Source of the DNA: an uncultured Caulobacterales bacterium | GTDB lineage: Bacteria > Pseudomonadota > Alphaproteobacteria > Caulobacterales > Maricaulaceae | Length of the DNA: 36,922 nucleotides | Assembly: GCA_938003545.1 (NCBI GenBank) | Contig: CALKXY010000043.1 | Coordinates: 1-36,922, forward strand | Direction: 5' to 3' | Shown: positions 34,207 to 36,922 of the stretch, piece by piece | How positions within the stretch are numbered: the first letter of the stretch is position 1 | Layout: each line of letters begins with the position of its first letter | Notes under the pieces: generated by a model | Seen by the model: the letters and a program-made list of their open reading frames with translations, nothing else | What the model was told of the DNA's origin: nothing | The model's database searches: none | Translations under genes and position numbers: made by a program

Positions 34207-35209
34207 GAAGAACTGGTCAGACTATCCTATTTTCCTTGCCGTCGCCGAAGCGGGCTCCCTTACGGCTGCGGGTCGGGCCTTGGGTATGAGCCAACCGACA
34301 GTTGGTCGCCGCATTCGGGCGTTGGAAGATCATTTCGGGACGCCGCTCCTTAAGCGCGAGAACGGCCAACTTATTCCGACGAGCTTTGGTCAATCCATGT
34401 TGGACCATATTCGCCGCATGCAAGACGAAGCCTCGGCGATTGATCGCTCCTCGGCGACATTAGAAGACTCCCTTTCGGGTGTTGTGCGCCTGTCTGCGAC
34501 GGAGGGGATCGGTACAAGCTGGCTGCCCGGCGTCATGCAGAATTTCCGCACAGAGCACCCTGATGTTTTGGTTGATATTGGTATTGGCTTTCAGAGTTTC
34601 AATTTGGCTCAGCGCGAGGCTGACATCGCCCTTCGTTGGCGCAGCCCTGGTGAACAAAATTCATTGATTGGCCGAAAAGTGGCTGAAGTTGGCTTCGGCC
34701 TTTTTGCGTCGCCTGATTATCTCTCACGGAGAGGTGCGCCCGCTACGGCTGAAGATTTAGTCGAACATGACGGTGTAATTGCACAGATTATGGATGGTAA
34801 ATCTCTCTGGTTAATGGATGGCGATGGCAAAATGTTGCACAAGCCAAAGCGAATTACATTCAATACGAATTCGATTTGGGCCTTCGATCAGGCGCTTGTT
34901 CATGGCTATGGTATTGGCGCATTGCCTATGTGCGGTGTGGATGCCAAGGAATTGGGCTTGGTGCGGGTCTTGCCCGAAATCGTGCAAATGGAACCTCTCT
35001 ATCTTGTGGCGCATCAAGATTTAAAACGCTCCATGCGTATTCGGGCTGTCTTTGATTATTTAGTTGGTGCGTTCCGCGAGGATGATGCCTTTTTCAAAGG
35101 CCTTAGCCCCTCTAATTATGACTGCCTCACATGTACGGGATCAACAGGATACAAGATGTTGTCTCCGCAGCGGCATCAGCATAAAGGTCTGCAAGTCGTC
35201 GCCGAATAA
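34205..35209 (+). CDS. LysR-family transcriptional regulator
   Basis: The 334-residue protein has an N-terminal winged helix-turn-helix (about 5–62; LAVAEAGSLTAAGRALGMSQPTVGRRIRALE) and a periplasmic-binding-like effector domain (about 85–300). It is longer than the usual ~300 residues: about 30 residues after LVGAFREDDAFFKG do not resemble the family, and a stop in the −1 frame lies near the expected end, so a small indel may have extended it. The stop codon lies in the loop of a 7-bp hairpin. It is preceded by a near-leaderless promoter with a palindrome. Targets are unknown; the reductase gene upstream runs in the same direction, not divergently. Confidence 0.88.
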   Translation: MKNWSDYPIFLAVAEAGSLTAAGRALGMSQPTVGRRIRALEDHFGTPLLKRENGQLIPTSFGQSMLDHIRRMQDEASAIDRSSATLEDSLSGVVRLSATEGIGTSWLPGVMQNFRTEHPDVLVDIGIGFQSFNLAQREADIALRWRSPGEQNSLIGRKVAEVGFGLFASPDYLSRRGAPATAEDLVEHDGVIAQIMDGKSLWLMDGDGKMLHKPKRITFNTNSIWAFDQALVHGYGIGALPMCGVDAKELGLVRVLPEIVQMEPLYLVAHQDLKRSMRIRAVFDYLVGAFREDDAFFKGLSPSNYDCLTCTGSTGYKMLSPQRHQHKGLQVVAE

Positions 35210-35216
35210 GGCGACG
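35197..35216 (+). other. Hairpin enclosing the LysR stop codon
   Basis: CGTCGCC (35197–35203) pairs perfectly with GGCGACG (35210–35216) around a GAATAA loop that contains the TAA stop. No T-run follows, so it is at best a weak terminator. Confidence 0.45.
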
Positions 35217-35301
35217 TCTGTATAGTTTGGGCTGAACATGTTTGGCTCATATTTGAATATTGGCCCATGCCGAAAATATCTGAATAGAGAATGGCTGAAA
35301 A

Positions 35302-36069
35302 ATGACGGCTGAAAAAACAATCGACTTCGGATTTGAGACAATTCCTGAAGCTGAAAAAATTGGCCGCGTTAAAGGCGTGTTCGACTCTGTTGCCTCCAAT
35401 TATGACCTGATGAATGACGCGATGAGCGTCGGTATTCATCGCGTGTGGAAAAACATGACAATCACACGCTTGAACCCGCAGCCCGGCGAACGCTTGCTGG
35501 ATGTGGCGGGCGGCACAGGCGATATTGCGCGGCGTTTTATAAAAGCTGCAGACGAAGTCCGTATGCGACGCGGCGGCGCGGCGGCATCGGCGGTTGTCTG
35601 CGATATTAATGATCAAATGTTGCTCGCGGGGATCGATCCAGAGAAAGACCGTGGCCTCGATATGACGCGTATTTGCGGTAATGCGGAATGTTTACCGTTT
35701 GAAGATGCACAGTTTGACGCGGTGACGATTTCTTTTGGTATTCGCAATGTAACGGACCGTATGGCGGCGCTGCGTGAATTTCGCCGCGTGTTGAAACCTG
35801 GTGGACGTTTAGGCATTCTCGAATTTTCGACGCCGCCTGCCAAAGCCATCAAAGCCTTTTACGACGCCTATAGTTTTGCCGTCATTCCGCGCCTTGGCCA
35901 AGTCTTGGCAGGCGATAAGGATAGCTACCAATATTTAGTCGAATCCATTCGCAAATTTCCACGCCAAGAAGTCTTTGCGGAGATGATACGCGAAGCTGGC
36001 TTTGCGCAGGTCAGCTATCAGGATTACAGCACTGGCATCGCGGCCTTGCACACAGGCTGGAAATTATAG
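35302..36069 (+). CDS. ubiE: Ubiquinone/menaquinone C-methyltransferase UbiE
   Basis: UbiE methylates the benzoquinol ring in ubiquinone synthesis (2-polyprenyl-6-methoxy-1,4-benzoquinol step) with SAM. The 255-residue protein has the signature VFDSVASNYDLMNDAMSVG near residues 26–44 and SAM motif I LDVAGGTGD at 66–74. Later come FEDAQFDAVTISFGIRNVTD, FRRVLKPGGRL and a C-terminal FAQVSYQDYSTGIAALHTGWK. A short Arg/Gly/Ala-rich insert after motif I (about 88–97) is not unusual. It starts at ATG 35302 and converges on the DUF6481 gene. Confidence 0.95.
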   Translation: MTAEKTIDFGFETIPEAEKIGRVKGVFDSVASNYDLMNDAMSVGIHRVWKNMTITRLNPQPGERLLDVAGGTGDIARRFIKAADEVRMRRGGAAASAVVCDINDQMLLAGIDPEKDRGLDMTRICGNAECLPFEDAQFDAVTISFGIRNVTDRMAALREFRRVLKPGGRLGILEFSTPPAKAIKAFYDAYSFAVIPRLGQVLAGDKDSYQYLVESIRKFPRQEVFAEMIREAGFAQVSYQDYSTGIAALHTGWKL

Positions 36070-36092
36070 GCCTGCTCTAAACGGCGCGCATG

Positions 36093-36125
36093 AAAAAGGC
36101 CGCTCTCAATAAATGAGGTCGGCCT
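36093..36125 (-). terminator. Terminator of the DUF6481 gene
   Basis: On the minus strand an imperfect stem (AGGCCG at 36125–36120 with CGGCCT at 36102–36097, extended inwards by TCA/TGA pairs) is followed by TTTTT (opposite 36097–36093). It lies 31 nt after the stop of the minus-strand gene and just past the convergent ubiE stop. Confidence 0.75.
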
Positions 36126-36155
36126 GAATCAAATAAATTTAGGAACTGCGCCCGT

Positions 36156-36494
36156 TTAGCGGCGCTTATTTTTCCGTGCAGCATATTTCGCATCACGGCG
36201 GGCTTTTTGTGCGCGCACCAATTCTTCTTGTGCTTTCTTCTGCGCTTCGATCGCCAGCAGCTTTTTACGCTCTTCTTCTGCTTTTGCAGCCGCCGCTTCG
36301 GCTTCCTGACGTTTACGTTCTTCACGGCGTTCGGCTTCGCGGGCTTCGCGGGCGACATTACGTTTCGCACGCTCTTCCATGATGCGGGCCTTTTCGGCCG
36401 GGTCCAGCTGTTTTTCTTTGGCGCGCTTAAGCATGGCGAGTTTCGCCTCTTTTTGCTCTTTCAAGCGGTCGTTAAAATTCTGGCCGGGAATCAT
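36156..36494 (-). CDS. DUF6481 family highly charged helical protein
   Basis: This 112-residue protein is almost entirely Lys/Arg/Glu/Ala, with a long uninterrupted helix or coiled coil (about 10–110) and a very basic C-terminus (AKYAARKNKRR). It begins MIPGQNFNDRLKEQKEAK, the start seen in DUF6481 proteins. Function is unknown; the charge suggests nucleic-acid or ribosome contact. It lies downstream, on the same strand, of structured element copy 2, with 110 nt between. Confidence 0.75.
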   Translation of the reverse strand: MIPGQNFNDRLKEQKEAKLAMLKRAKEKQLDPAEKARIMEERAKRNVAREAREAERREERKRQEAEAAAAKAEEERKKLLAIEAQKKAQEELVRAQKARRDAKYAARKNKRR

Positions 36495-36604
36495 GGAAAA
36501 CCTTAAATTGGGATCGTGTGTATTTCAGGGCGCTATATCGCGATTGTTAACGTAAAAATCAAGGCCTGCTAGCGGCAGTGCACATATAGCCATAAGGGTG
36601 CGTT
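36495..36604 (-). promoter_or_regulatory. Leader region of the DUF6481 gene
   Basis: This stretch between copy 2 and the DUF6481 ATG must hold that gene's promoter or be the shared downstream part of the copy 2 transcript. A small CTGC/GCAG hairpin followed by a T-rich stretch near 36555–36575 (minus strand) is a weak terminator candidate. No confident promoter is seen. Confidence 0.3.
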
Positions 36605-36922
36605 AACCGCCCATCTTGGGGTCGGCAAATTAAGAAAAGCGGGACAGTCCGCGTGGTCGATATTCGCGACGGAATACCGAAAGTAGAAAAGTTGTTTTAC
36701 GCAAATATCAAGGATCGGGGTGTCAGACCAATCCATAACCACGCAGCAGCAGTTTTTGATGCAGCGGCCTGTTTGTCCCCACAAGTCATGCCATTAGACA
36801 AGGCGGTCGGCTCTCACTCCAAAAGTCCCGGCACCTCTTTGGCTCTCACACCAAAACGCTCAGACCCACCGTCTCTCGGTACTAGAAGGTGAGGCGCCTA
36901 CCTGTCCCGTGTCCGAAAGAAC
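36605..36922 (-). ncRNA. Unrecognised structured non-coding element, copy 2 (runs to window end)
   Basis: Read on the minus strand this matches copy 1 at 9524–9894: the first 25 nt (36922–36898) and last 22 nt (36626–36605) are identical, with diverged sequence between. CGGGACAG near the 5' end (36909–36902) pairs perfectly with CTGTCCCG (minus strand, 36647–36640), a long-range 8-bp closing stem. The GGTATTC/GAATATC hairpin (36678–36659) keeps its pairing by a T–A for C–G swap relative to copy 1. A CCAAAG/CTTTTGG hairpin enclosing GTGCCGG is also possible. It is about 53 nt shorter than copy 1 in the middle. It may extend past the window. It is read towards the DUF6481 gene. No known RNA family recognised; transcription is inferred. 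Confidence 0.45.

Noticed and set aside
36077-36370. 97-codon Lys-rich frame on −
   Set aside because: It is an out-of-frame shadow of the DUF6481 gene and runs through that gene's terminator.
36569-36892. Open frames of 71 (−) and 79 (+) codons inside element copy 2
   Set aside because: Neither resembles a protein family, and the match to copy 1 contains frame-breaking indels, so they look like by-products of a non-coding element.
36605-36922. MITE or insertion-sequence ends
   Set aside because: The shared ends are not inverted repeats of one another and no target-site duplication or transposase is visible, though a non-autonomous element cannot be fully excluded.

Overview
This window is ordinary chromosomal DNA from an alphaproteobacterium, most likely a marine, prosthecate-type lineage (Hyphomonadaceae/Maricaulales-like). 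The placement rests on gene neighbourhoods typical of Alphaproteobacteria: SDHAF4–rsmB–rpe–heparinase–purH, aroK–aroB–CorC/HlyC, xerD–accA, secA / PpiC–argJ–mutT, and ubiE. It also rests on protein motifs and a mid-range base composition (about 50% G+C by eye). The taxonomic placement is an inference. I see no tRNA or rRNA gene, no transposase, no phage gene and no CRISPR array.

Layout. 1–9172: an SDH assembly factor diverges from rsmB. Then come a secreted Cys-repeat protein with its own terminator, rpe, a heparinase II/III-like protein, a membrane nucleotide-sugar dehydratase (FlaA1/WbpM type) and purH. 9173–9943: a 0.7-kb stretch without genes, holding copy 1 of an unrecognised structured element. 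It ends in a terminator that lies inside the 3' end of the convergent ABA4-like gene. 10559–14407: a glycine-zipper lipoprotein, an LRAT-like protein, and the minus-strand block aroK–aroB–corC. 14667–18658: a 44-aa membrane peptide, a secreted helical protein and xerD, all overlapping by 4 nt, then a small orphan and accA. 18746–25224: TorF-like porin, secA, and the divergent PpiC lipoprotein–argJ–mutT block. 25221–32880: a two-gene acyl-CoA carboxylase operon, divergent from acs, a strictosidine-synthase-like protein and two tandem DUF4345 proteins. 32914–36494: a trans-acting enoyl reductase-like protein, a LysR regulator, ubiE and a DUF6481 protein. 36605–36922: copy 2 of the structured element, inverted relative to copy 1 and running off the window end.

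How the genes fit together. Most are housekeeping: rRNA methylation, pentose phosphate cycle, purine, aromatic amino acid and arginine synthesis, Sec export, fatty acid precursor supply, chromosome dimer resolution and ubiquinone synthesis. The carboxylase–acs region suggests branched-chain or isoprenoid acyl-CoA and acetate use.

The most interesting non-routine signal is the inverted pair of non-coding elements (9524–9894 on +, 36605–36922 on −). Their outer blocks are identical over 25 and 22 nt, their middles differ, and one hairpin shows a compensatory base-pair change. That pattern suggests a duplicated, selected RNA that I could not assign to a known family. A second signal is an apparent AUU start codon with a strong Shine-Dalgarno for the carboxylase beta subunit.
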